From Candidatus Hodarchaeaceae archaeon (lineage in GTDB: Archaea; Hadarchaeota; Hadarchaeia; Hadarchaeales; Hadarchaeaceae), in the NCBI GenBank assembly GCA_030018135.1, contig JASEGJ010000023.1:1-16545 (forward strand): DNA of 16,545 nucleotides, read 5' to 3'. The notes under the pieces are model-generated. The model was not told where the DNA came from. It was given only the letters and a program-made list of their open reading frames with translations, and searched no databases. Position numbers and translations under genes: made by a program. How positions within the stretch are numbered: the stretch's first letter is position 1; each line of letters begins with the position of its first letter. Positions 1 through 6,982 of the stretch are shown piece after piece.

Positions 1-277
1 CCCGCCTCTTCCTATGCGGCTTCAATGCTGCAGCTGCCTCGCCCAGCTGCTGGAACCAGTACCAGATTGCGGAGTGGGCTACCTCAAGTTCGAGATCCTC
101 AAGCAGGCGCTTAGCCTGTCGAAAACTCGGGCCGTGAAGGTAAAGGTAACAGGCTAGGACCTTCACCCCGGGCGGCTTCTTATTCCTCCGAAAAACTTTT
201 TTGCCCGCTCTCGCAAGCATTTGCGGGAGGAGGTTTGAGAGGAACTCTCCGAGTTCCGGCAGGTGAATCACCTCCAT
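1..277 (-). CDS. Transposase-like protein, N-terminal part, cut by window edge
   Basis: An open frame of 92 codons runs from an ATG at 277 off the left edge. The start is fixed by an in-frame TAA two codons upstream and a GGAGGGGTG ribosome site 8 bases before the ATG. The protein has a basic stretch (residues about 23-34), then a helix-turn-helix-like segment containing YLHGPSFRQAKRLLEDL and HSAIWYWFQQLGEA, ending in a basic HRKRR. This pattern (VLACYLYLHGxSxRxAxxxL followed by SAIWxWxxxLGE) resembles the DNA-binding N-terminus of IS6-like DDE transposases found in archaea. The catalytic DDE domain would lie outside the window, so family and intactness cannot be checked. No inverted repeat marking an element end was recognised between 278 and 618. 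Confidence 0.5.
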   Translation of the reverse strand, partial: MEVIHLPELGEFLSNLLPQMLARAGKKVFRRNKKPPGVKVLACYLYLHGPSFRQAKRLLEDLELEVAHSAIWYWFQQLGEAAAALKPHRKRR

Positions 278-618
278 GGGTTATTCACCCCTCCTCCCAG
301 TCGCCTCTTCATCGACGATGAATTACGGTACAAAAACTAAAGCCTTATTTGAACAGCACCGTGTTCGAGGACAATGAGCTATTTAAACTTAACGGTCGGG
401 AAGCTTAATACACACACGATGGAAAATATAAGAATGCCATCCTGATGATTTGTACCTCAGAAAATAAATTAGCAATTCTCCTTGAAATTGTGCATGATCG
501 CGGGAGAATGATCGTCTGTCGCTATAACACATCAGCGTTCCGTGCAAAAAACTCTACACGATGTTAGCGACCTTTTGGCCATTGTCGTGATCAGCTAAGT
601 GAATACCAGACTTCACTT
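278..618. other. Non-coding gap between transposase-like gene and ligase gene
   Basis: This stretch of 341 bases is AT-rich and has no convincing ORF. It holds TATA-like stretches (around 341-348 and 369-380), which could serve the leftward transposase-like gene, and a run of six A's at 546-551. On the minus strand that run is a T6 tract downstream of the ligase gene. A hairpin lies at its right end (597-618). No tRNA, CRISPR repeat or clear element boundary was seen. Confidence 0.5.
597..618 (-). terminator. Hairpin directly after the ligase stop codon
   Basis: AAGTGAA at 597-603 is a perfect inverted repeat of TTCACTT at 612-618, giving a 7-base-pair stem with an 8-base loop. It abuts the TAA of the ligase gene at 619-621. 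The nearest T-run in the direction of transcription is T6 at 551-546, about 45 bases further on. It may mark the 3' end of the Ku-ligase transcript or protect it from degradation. Function is inferred from position only. Confidence 0.35.
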
Positions 619-1569
619 TTAAGACTCGACCAGCACTTTACACTCCTCCGGTGCCTTGTCAAACCTAAGCCTCTTGAAGCTAGGCGCGCGGAACTTGAGG
701 GCTGGCGTCAGATCCATGTATTTGACCTCGCACACCAGCTCGGGCTTCACCCACTTCACCTCGTAAGGCGGCTCAGCATCCACTGGTTTGACATCGGTCA
801 CCCTATCGCTCAGCAACGAGGTGAGCAACTTAAGCAGGTGCTCATCAAAGCCCGTACCTACCTTCCCCATAAATTCGAGCTTGCCCTCACGATAAGCACC
901 CAGCACCAGCGCGCCAAAGTGCCCCTTGCGCCATCCCTCACCCGGCGTATAGCCGACGATGACGCAATCCATCGTTTTAATGCCCTTGAACTTCAGCCAG
1001 TCGCGGCTCCGCTTGCCGATCTGATAGGTGCTCTGTCTTCGCTTCGCCATCGCGCCTTCTAGGCCAAGCTTGATCGCCTCCTCGAAGAAGCGCCTGCCAT
1101 GAGTTTCGACGTAATGCGACAACAGGATGCGCGGGCTCTCGGTGACTACCTCTTCCAGCTTGGCCCGCCTCTGCTCGAGGGGTAGCCCCACTAGCGGCTC
1201 ACCGTTTAAGTAGAGCAAGTCAAACGCGACGAAGGTGGCTGGCATCGTCTGCGAGAGGAGCTCAATCCTCAACTCATCTCCGACGTGTTCGCGGGTTTGC
1301 AACAGCTTGAAATTCGGCCTGCCCTCCCTCAGCACGACGATTTCTCCATCCAAGATGGCTTCATTCGCATCGACATCGTCCCTCAGCGTGAGTTCGGGGT
1401 AACGGCTCGTGATGTTGAGCAGCCGACGATTTTGCAGCCTTAGCTTCTCGCTCACGAAAGCGAGGGTGCGGCTCCCGTCCCACTTCACCTCGAACCAAAA
1501 ATCTTCAGAGTCGAATGGATCAGCGATGTGGGCCAACATTGGCCTGATCTTGCGACCCATCCAGCTCAA
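619..1569 (-). CDS. ligD: ATP-dependent DNA ligase, LigD ligase-domain type
   Basis: A 316-residue protein consisting only of the ligase domain of LigD: an adenylation domain then an OB fold. It would seal double-strand breaks in end joining with Ku. Motif I is EVKWDGSR with the adenylated lysine K29. LDGEIV (E76), FVAFDLLYLNG (about 113-123), LEGAMAK (170-176) and DWLKFK (190-195) follow. The OB fold starts near residue 201 (CVIVGYTPGEG) and ends with KFRAPSFKRLRFDK. There is no polymerase or phosphoesterase domain, unlike full bacterial LigD, so those activities, if present, are encoded elsewhere. The TTG start at 1569 lies 10 bases after the Ku stop; ATG at 1560 is an alternative giving MGRKIRPML. 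Neither has a strong ribosome site, so coupled translation with Ku is likely. Confidence 0.9.
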   Translation of the reverse strand: MSWMGRKIRPMLAHIADPFDSEDFWFEVKWDGSRTLAFVSEKLRLQNRRLLNITSRYPELTLRDDVDANEAILDGEIVVLREGRPNFKLLQTREHVGDELRIELLSQTMPATFVAFDLLYLNGEPLVGLPLEQRRAKLEEVVTESPRILLSHYVETHGRRFFEEAIKLGLEGAMAKRRQSTYQIGKRSRDWLKFKGIKTMDCVIVGYTPGEGWRKGHFGALVLGAYREGKLEFMGKVGTGFDEHLLKLLTSLLSDRVTDVKPVDAEPPYEVKWVKPELVCEVKYMDLTPALKFRAPSFKRLRFDKAPEECKVLVES

Positions 1570-1579
1570 GGGATCGCCC

Positions 1580-2377
1580 TTAAGTTGCAGAAGCTGGTTT
1601 CTGCTCTTTCTTGACCGCCTGCACGCTCGCCTGTAGCGCCTTCATCAAATCCACCGTCGCGGCGACCTCGACTGGCTTGGCGGCGGGAACCTCGATCCCC
1701 TCGGCCTTCTGCCTGATGAGCTGCATTACAGCTTGGCGATAGCTGTCTACGTATTCCTCCGGCTTAAACTCGCCGCCCATGTGCTCTATCAGTACCTTGG
1801 CTAGATCGAGTTCATTCCCTCGCACCGCCGCAGGCTTCTCCAGCCCCTCGATTTTATCGATGTCGATCACTTCGCTGGGATAGTGCAGCGTAGTCATCAC
1901 CAATGCCTTTTGGTAGGGCCTCACCGCAATCACATGCTCCTTGTTGTGGATCACCACCTTGCCTACCGCTACCTTGTTCGTCAGCGCTAGGACATCGCGG
2001 AGTAATGAGTAGGCCTTCTCGCCCCCCTCGTCTGGCGCGAGGTAATAGTGCGTGCTGAAGTAAATTGAGTCGATGGTGGCGGAATCCACGAATTTTTGAA
2101 CATCTATGTTCTTGACGGTCTTTAGCTGTAGCCCTTCAAGCTCCTCTTTTTTGAGCGCGATGAATTTATCCTTCGTTATGGGGTATCCTCTATCGATCTC
2201 GGCCCACCCGACCTCTCTCCCGCAGGCCGGGCACCAGCGCTGGTACTTGAGCGGTGTATGACACTCGCTATGGAGCATCTTAAATGAGATCGTGCGATCC
2301 CTCGTCGCCGCGTACGCTTTGACCGGTATGTTCACCAATCCAAATACTAAACTGCCTCTCCAAATCGCACGGGGCAT
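1580..2377 (-). CDS. ku: Ku protein, bacterial-type NHEJ end-binding
   Basis: A 265-residue homodimeric-type Ku of the usual length for bacterial Ku. Ku rings thread onto DNA ends and recruit LigD. The N-terminus MPRAIWRGSLVFGLVNIPVK is the hallmark of prokaryotic Ku, followed by the Ku core (residues about 10-190, with SFKMLH and LRPY/AVRPYQKAL-type segments). C39, H40, C49 and C52 (CH...CPAC) form a zinc-ribbon-like cluster near the N-terminus. The C-terminal segment VDLMKALQASVQAVKK (about 242-257) matches the conserved tail implicated in LigD recruitment in bacteria. The gene is first in a two-gene operon with the ligase. It begins at ATG 2377 with no obvious ribosome site, consistent with a short-leader archaeal transcript. 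Confidence 0.95.
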   Translation of the reverse strand: MPRAIWRGSLVFGLVNIPVKAYAATRDRTISFKMLHSECHTPLKYQRWCPACGREVGWAEIDRGYPITKDKFIALKKEELEGLQLKTVKNIDVQKFVDSATIDSIYFSTHYYLAPDEGGEKAYSLLRDVLALTNKVAVGKVVIHNKEHVIAVRPYQKALVMTTLHYPSEVIDIDKIEGLEKPAAVRGNELDLAKVLIEHMGGEFKPEEYVDSYRQAVMQLIRQKAEGIEVPAAKPVEVAATVDLMKALQASVQAVKKEQKPASAT

Positions 2378-2388
2378 TCAAACCACAT

Positions 2389-2420
2389 TTTTTAAATTGG
2401 TTGGAAAGGGTTTATTTCTT
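2389..2420. promoter_or_regulatory. Divergent promoter region of Ku and the MBL-fold gene
   Basis: The 72 bases between the two divergent starts hold two AT-rich boxes. TTTTTAAATT at about 2389-2398 could be a TATA box for the rightward gene. TTTATTTCTT at 2411-2420 (AAGAAATAAA on the other strand) could be the TATA box for Ku, placing its transcript start near 2389, about 12 bases before the ATG. Assignment of each box is inference from the usual 25-base TATA-to-start distance in archaea. Confidence 0.35.
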
Positions 2421-2449
2421 CCGCAGGATTTATTGTTTGCAGTGATTTG

Positions 2450-3301
2450 ATGGTCGACCTCGTATTTTTGGGATGCGGCGGGGGGAGATACCAAACCGTC
2501 GATCAATATTTTAAGACCGGCGGCTTTCGTTTGCATGGCCAAGCCAACATCCACGTCGATCCAGGCCCCGGGGCACTTTTGCTGACGCACCAGCACGGTT
2601 TAGATCCGCTCGATCTCGACTGTATCGTCGTCACACATTGCCACCCCGATCACTACACGGATGCGGAGGTGCTCGTCGAGGCCATGACCCAGCACATGAC
2701 GAGGAAGCGAGGGGTGCTGATAGGCAGCGAGAGCGTGCTTCACGGGAGGGGGGAATTTGGGCCTGCCATCTCTAGGTACCACCAACATAAAGCGGAGAAG
2801 GTCATCGTTTTGCGGCCCGGCGAAACCTATGAATTCGAGGACCTTAAGCTAGAGGCCACACCCACGCAACATAGCGATTCCACCACTTTTGGGCTAAAAT
2901 TTCACTCGCGACACGGCACCATCGGCTACACGAACGACACGCAGTACTTCGACGAGCTAGCCGATAATTTCAAGGGCGCTCGTGTGCTCATCGCGAACGT
3001 CACCAGGCCGCTCGCCATGCGCATCCGTTGGCACCTATGCTCTGACGACCTCATCACGCTTCTGAAAGAGGTGAAGCCCGAGCTGGCGGTGATGGTGCAC
3101 ATGGGCATGCTGTTCTTGAGGCATCCGCCAGAGGGGGAGGCGGCCAGGATCAGAGCTGAAACTAACGTTGAAATCGTGCCGGGGTATGCTGGGTTGCGCA
3201 TCGGCGTCGATAAGGAAATAAATGTTAGGCGACCGGTTAGACAGCCCAGCTTGGAAGCGTTCGCGAAGGCGCGCCCAGAGCGTTTTGTTGGGGCAGAGTA
3301 G
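2450..3301 (+). CDS. Metallo-beta-lactamase-fold metal hydrolase
   Basis: A 283-residue MBL-fold protein. The metal-binding signature THCHPDH (H63, H65, D67, H68) sits at the usual place, with further ligand candidates H141 (PTQHSDSTTFG), D163 (YTNDTQYFDEL) and H217 (VMVHMGM). The N-terminus VFLGCGGGRY is the typical first strand and glycine loop. It looks like a conserved archaeal MBL family of unknown substrate, related in plan to RNase Z/UlaG-like hydrolases. The insert that defines beta-CASP nucleases such as Artemis is absent. The start is ATG 2450; a TTG immediately before it at 2447 is possible but unneeded. It is transcribed away from Ku and followed by valS, which has its own TATA box. 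Substrate unknown. Confidence 0.85.
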   Translation: MVDLVFLGCGGGRYQTVDQYFKTGGFRLHGQANIHVDPGPGALLLTHQHGLDPLDLDCIVVTHCHPDHYTDAEVLVEAMTQHMTRKRGVLIGSESVLHGRGEFGPAISRYHQHKAEKVIVLRPGETYEFEDLKLEATPTQHSDSTTFGLKFHSRHGTIGYTNDTQYFDELADNFKGARVLIANVTRPLAMRIRWHLCSDDLITLLKEVKPELAVMVHMGMLFLRHPPEGEAARIRAETNVEIVPGYAGLRIGVDKEINVRRPVRQPSLEAFAKARPERFVGAE

Positions 3302-3308
3302 TCCGAAC

Positions 3309-3320
3309 AGATTTATATCA
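3309..3320 (+). promoter_or_regulatory. TATA box of valS
   Basis: AGATTTATATCA is a clear archaeal TATA box centred near 3315. A transcript start about 25 bases downstream (near 3340) would leave a leader of only about 9 bases before the ATG at 3349. The box lies in the 47-base gap after the MBL-fold gene, so valS can be transcribed independently. Confidence 0.55.
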
Positions 3321-3348
3321 TTAGCTTAGATTTTGATGAGGGCTTCCC

Positions 3349-6027
3349 ATGGAGATACAAAAGGATTACAACCCGCTCGAGGTCGAGCCTAAATGGCAAA
3401 AGCGGTGGGAGGAGCTGGGGATATACCGCTTCAGGCGCGAAGACATGAAGACGCCGACCTACGTGATAAATACCCCGCCCCCGTACCCGAGCGGCGAATT
3501 TCACATGGGCACAGCCTTGAACTGGACATACTTCGACATCGTCGCCCGCTACAAACGGATGCAGGGCTACAACGTGTTTTTCCCCCAGGGCTGGGACTGT
3601 CATGGCCTGCCGACCGAGGTTCAAGTTGAGAAGCGCTACGGCATTCGAAAGGGCGATCTGCCGCCGGAGAAGTTCCGCGAACTCTGCGTCAGGCTGACCG
3701 AGGAGAACATCGCGCACATGCGCGAGGAGATGCGCTCCTTGGGCTTCTCCATAGATTGGACGACGGAGTATCGCACCATGGATCCGAGCTATTATGGTAA
3801 GACACAGCTCTCCTTCGTGCAACTCCATAAGAAAGGACTGATCTACCGAGGTGAGCATCCCGTCAATTGGTGCCCGCGCTGCGAGACTGCCATAGCGGAC
3901 GCTGAGGTCGAATATGAGGATAAAGCGGGCTTGCTCAATTACATCAAGTTCAAAATTCACGGCGAGGACGGTTACCTAACCATCGCGACGACTAGGCCCG
4001 AGTACCTTCCGGCATGCGTGGTAGTGGTAGTTCACCCTCAGGACGAGCGCTACAAAAGCTACATCGGTAAAAAGCTCGAGGTTCCGCCCCTCGGCCAAGT
4101 AGTCGAGATAATCGAGGACCATGAGGTAGACCCCCAATTCGGCACCGGGGTGGTGATGGTCTGCACGTACGGCGACAAGACGGATGTGCGATGGGTCAAG
4201 CGTCACAGGCTGCCCACGGTGAAGATGATCGATGAACGAGGGCGTATTACGGAAGTGGCTGGCAAGTACGCTAATCTGACACTTGAGGAGTGTAAGCAGA
4301 GGATAACCGACGACCTCCGCAGGGCTGGTCTCATCGTCAAGCAAGAGGAACTCATGCAAAGCGTCGGAATATGCTGGCGCTGCAAGACGCCGGTCGAGAT
4401 CTTGACCAAGCCGCAGTGGTTCATGCGCGTGCTCGACCTCAAGGATGACGTGGTCGAGGGCGCAAGGCGGGTGCGCTGGGTTCCCGAACACATGCGAACT
4501 CGCCTCATAGATTGGGCTGGTTCTATGGACTGGGATTGGGTGATCTCCAGGCAGCGCCTGTTCGCGACACCCATACCCGCTTGGTACTGTGCAAGTTGTG
4601 CCGAGCCCATCGTAGCCGAGGAGGAACAGCTGCCGGTGGATCCGACAAAGGACGGCCCGCCCCTCGAGCGCTGTCCGAGGTGCGGCAGCGTCAGCTTCAA
4701 ACCTGAGCAGGATGTGCTCGACACATGGATGGATAGCTCCATAACCATCGCAGTCCACGCTGGTTGGCCCAACTTGGATCGACGCCTATTCCCGGCGGAC
4801 CTTCAGTCTAACGGCACGGACATCATCCGGACTTGGGACTATTACCTGTTAGTTCGTCACCTAGCGCTGCTGGGCGACGTACCGTACAGGACCGTGTTGA
4901 TAAATGGCATGGTGTTCGGTGAGGACGGGCGAAAGATGTCTAAATCGCTCGGCAACTATGTTGATACGACATTCGCTAGGAGCAAATATGGGGGGGATGC
5001 GCTGCGCCAGTGGGCCGCAATAGGTGCCTCCACTGGCTCGGATGTGCCGTTTGCTTGGAAGGATGTGGATTTTGGCTATAGGTTCATGCGAAAGTTTTGG
5101 AACGCCGCCCGCTTCGCTGGCCCGCACTTCAAGGGCGCGAAAATCAACGAAATGGTCCCGGACGAACTCGAGTTCAGGCCGACCGACAGATGGATATTGA
5201 GTCGTTTGAATCGCTTGGTCAAGCAGGTCACAGAGTACCTTGAAGAGTTTCAGTTCAACCGGGCAATTAGCACCATTCAAACTTTCATTTGGCATGAGTT
5301 CTGCGATATGTATATCGAGGAGGTTAAGTATCGGCTCTACGGCGGCGACCGAACTGCCGACGCCGCGAGATATTCCCTCTACAATGTCATCCTGACAGCG
5401 ACCAAACTGCTCGCGCCGTTCACGCCGCACTTTGCGGAGGAGATATATCAAACGTACTTTGCCGCCGATTATCCACACCCAAGCGTTCATGTCGCTGGTT
5501 GGCCGAGCGCAGATAAGCGGTTCATGGATGACATCAGCGAGGAGATGGGAGAGCTTACAAATATCGTGATAAGCGCAATTCGTCAATTAAAGTCGGAGCG
5601 CGGGATGGCCCTGAGCAAGGAGTTGCCCGCTATCGAGATCTATACGTTAAACGCGAAGACTGCAAAGCGACTTGTGCAAGCTAGCGAGGACATATCGGGA
5701 ACGATGAGGGTAAATAGGCTAGACGTTGTAGTCGGTAAGCCAAAGCTTGCCGAGCGAATCATCGCAATCGAGCCCAACATGGCAATGATGGGCCAACGCT
5801 TACGCGCCGACTCAAAGCTTGTAGCGCAGGCCCTGCGCGAGGCCGATCCAGAGGAATTGGGAAAGCAACTCGCAAAGGGGAGCATCGTACTCACAGCTGG
5901 CGGGAAGGAATTTAAACTGATGCCGGATGAATTAAAGGTGATAAAGGAGACGGCTAAGGGAGGACGAAAAGTCGAAGTGGTCGATATCCCAGAGCCGGCA
6001 TTAACGCTCTTGGTCACTTTGCCGTAA
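3349..6027 (+). CDS. valS: Valyl-tRNA synthetase
   Basis: An 892-residue class I aminoacyl-tRNA synthetase that charges tRNA-Val. The HIGH-equivalent motif is FHMGTA (51-56) after PPPYPSG, followed by FFPQGWDCHGLPTE, the archaeal ValRS signature. Cysteine pairs that may bind zinc are C175/C178, C342/C345, C414/C417 and C442/C445. The CP1 editing domain spans about 200-355 (TTRPEYLPACVVVVVHP; FGTGVVMVCTYGDKTD) and would clear Thr-tRNA-Val. KMSKS is intact at 529-533, then the anticodon-binding helical domain (about 600-770; ILSRLNRLVKQ, WHEFCDMYIEEVK). Length fits archaeal ValRS. The ATG start is supported by the TATA box just upstream. The gene ends 2 bases before the stop of the convergent Zn-ribbon gene. 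Confidence 0.96.
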   Translation: MEIQKDYNPLEVEPKWQKRWEELGIYRFRREDMKTPTYVINTPPPYPSGEFHMGTALNWTYFDIVARYKRMQGYNVFFPQGWDCHGLPTEVQVEKRYGIRKGDLPPEKFRELCVRLTEENIAHMREEMRSLGFSIDWTTEYRTMDPSYYGKTQLSFVQLHKKGLIYRGEHPVNWCPRCETAIADAEVEYEDKAGLLNYIKFKIHGEDGYLTIATTRPEYLPACVVVVVHPQDERYKSYIGKKLEVPPLGQVVEIIEDHEVDPQFGTGVVMVCTYGDKTDVRWVKRHRLPTVKMIDERGRITEVAGKYANLTLEECKQRITDDLRRAGLIVKQEELMQSVGICWRCKTPVEILTKPQWFMRVLDLKDDVVEGARRVRWVPEHMRTRLIDWAGSMDWDWVISRQRLFATPIPAWYCASCAEPIVAEEEQLPVDPTKDGPPLERCPRCGSVSFKPEQDVLDTWMDSSITIAVHAGWPNLDRRLFPADLQSNGTDIIRTWDYYLLVRHLALLGDVPYRTVLINGMVFGEDGRKMSKSLGNYVDTTFARSKYGGDALRQWAAIGASTGSDVPFAWKDVDFGYRFMRKFWNAARFAGPHFKGAKINEMVPDELEFRPTDRWILSRLNRLVKQVTEYLEEFQFNRAISTIQTFIWHEFCDMYIEEVKYRLYGGDRTADAARYSLYNVILTATKLLAPFTPHFAEEIYQTYFAADYPHPSVHVAGWPSADKRFMDDISEEMGELTNIVISAIRQLKSERGMALSKELPAIEIYTLNAKTAKRLVQASEDISGTMRVNRLDVVVGKPKLAERIIAIEPNMAMMGQRLRADSKLVAQALREADPEELGKQLAKGSIVLTAGGKEFKLMPDELKVIKETAKGGRKVEVVDIPEPALTLLVTLP

Positions 6028-6029
6028 AA

Positions 6030-6221
6030 TCAAGCTTTAAACCAAGACGATAGCAATATCAGCAGGAAGAGAGCGATGAAGATCGCCATAGTAAACAATC
6101 TCATGCGCAACATCCGTTTTTGGTGCTGCTTAAACATATTCTCGCACTCGACCGAGCATAGGAGCTTCTCAGGGGCCACCGACCGCCCGCAGACCACACA
6201 ATGTTTATGATCTTCGACCAT
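6030..6221 (-). CDS. Small Zn-ribbon membrane protein, DUF2116-like
   Basis: A 63-residue protein. The N-terminal half is a treble-clef/Zn-ribbon with C8, C11, C22 and C26 (CVVCGRSVAPEKLLCSVEC). A basic linker (KQHQKRMLRMR) follows, and a single C-terminal membrane helix (about 46-61, MAIFIALFLLILLSSW). This is the architecture of the archaeal DUF2116 Zn-ribbon family, whose function is unknown. The start at ATG 6221 is set by AGGAGG five bases upstream, which lies in the end of pyrH. The pyrH stop is one base before this ATG, so the two genes are translationally coupled. An in-frame longer reading up to 6347 would run antiparallel to nothing but overlaps pyrH in another frame and lacks sense. 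The membrane topology (Zn-ribbon probably cytosolic, N-in) is inferred from the basic linker. Confidence 0.75.
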   Translation of the reverse strand: MVEDHKHCVVCGRSVAPEKLLCSVECENMFKQHQKRMLRMRLFTMAIFIALFLLILLSSWFKA

Positions 6222-6222
6222 G

Positions 6223-6912
6223 TCATCCTCCTGGCAAAATGGCTGTGCCGCTGTGTTTGTCCCCCTCCAAAATTTCGGGCATGCGCTTGATCTCGTGCCT
6301 GCCCAGAACGAGGGTCCTGATTCTCGCTCGCTCGATGATCCTCGCACCGACGGGATCGACGATTACCTTTACGCCCGGCTCCATCTTAACGCCGGTCACC
6401 AATTTTACCAGCTCGCACGCCGTCATCGCCTCAAGTTTTTTCGCGCTTGGGTCGAGCTTCGGATCTGCGGTGTAGACTCCGTCGACATCGGTAAAAAACA
6501 TAAGCATCTCGGACCTGCTGGAATTCGCGAGCATCGCAGCAACCGCGTCGGTCGTGTGTCCGGGTACCGTGCCACCCATCACAGGAATTTTGCCGCGAAG
6601 CATTGCCCTGATGGCCGCTTCAAATGTTAGGACAGGACTCGGCTCGGCCAGCTCACCCAGTGCAGCGATCAGGAGGCGGGCGTTTAGGCGCGTGGCATCT
6701 ATGCCGATGGTATCGCAGGAAACATCGGAGGCCTTGAGCTTGCGCGCGGCTTCTATGTATGTGCGCGAGGTTGCACCGCCGCCAACTACGGCAAGGACCT
6801 CATGTCTTCGCGATCTCAGCTCCCGCAGCGCGTCCGCTATCTCACGTATGCAGCCGAGGTCTGGTACATTCGGCGCAATTATCGATCCGCCAAAGCACAG
6901 CGTCACTCGCAC
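6223..6912 (-). CDS. pyrH: UMP kinase, archaeal type
   Basis: A 229-residue amino-acid-kinase-family enzyme that phosphorylates UMP to UDP in pyrimidine nucleotide synthesis. The N-terminus VRVTLCFGGSIIAPN matches the phosphate loop at the start of archaeal UMP kinases. VVGGGATSRTYIEAA, KIPVMGGTVPGHTTDAVAAMLA and FFTDVDGVYTADPK are family signatures, and the C-terminus SGTAILPG is normal. GTG 6912 was chosen because it gives the usual length and because a TTAATA box about 35 bases upstream would start a transcript near 6922. ATG 6942, with a weak GAGGG site, would add ten residues (MPPYRTSGDG) and cannot be excluded. The gene is co-transcribed with the Zn-ribbon gene downstream and divergent from the aRF1 gene. 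Confidence 0.92.
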   Translation of the reverse strand: MRVTLCFGGSIIAPNVPDLGCIREIADALRELRSRRHEVLAVVGGGATSRTYIEAARKLKASDVSCDTIGIDATRLNARLLIAALGELAEPSPVLTFEAAIRAMLRGKIPVMGGTVPGHTTDAVAAMLANSSRSEMLMFFTDVDGVYTADPKLDPSAKKLEAMTACELVKLVTGVKMEPGVKVIVDPVGARIIERARIRTLVLGRHEIKRMPEILEGDKHSGTAILPGG

Positions 6913-6942
6913 ACCATCGCCAGATGTCCTGTAGGGCGGCAT

Positions 6943-6951
6943 GCTATTAAC
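6943..6951. promoter_or_regulatory. Possible shared TATA box between pyrH and aRF1
   Basis: GCTATTAAC near 6943-6951 is the only AT-rich stretch between the two divergent genes. Read rightwards it would start a transcript near 6972, just before the aRF1 ATG at 6983. Read leftwards (GTTAATAG) it would start one near 6922, just before the GTG of pyrH. A single nearly symmetric box serving both directions is inference. Confidence 0.3.
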
Positions 6952-6982
6952 CCTCGCGGTTAGAACATCAGATGGCGATGCG

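Noticed and set aside
439-520. TGATGA at about 442-447 as a possible box C of a C/D guide RNA
   Set aside because: The base before it is C, not A/G, and no CTGA box D follows at a suitable distance.
3313-3960. Long minus-strand ORFs inside valS, also 3976-4758 and 4861-5586
   Set aside because: They are mirror frames of a fully recognisable ValRS and show no domain of their own.
6030-6347. 105-codon reading of the Zn-ribbon gene
   Set aside because: The first 42 codons overlap pyrH in another frame and the AGGAGG site points to the ATG at 6221.
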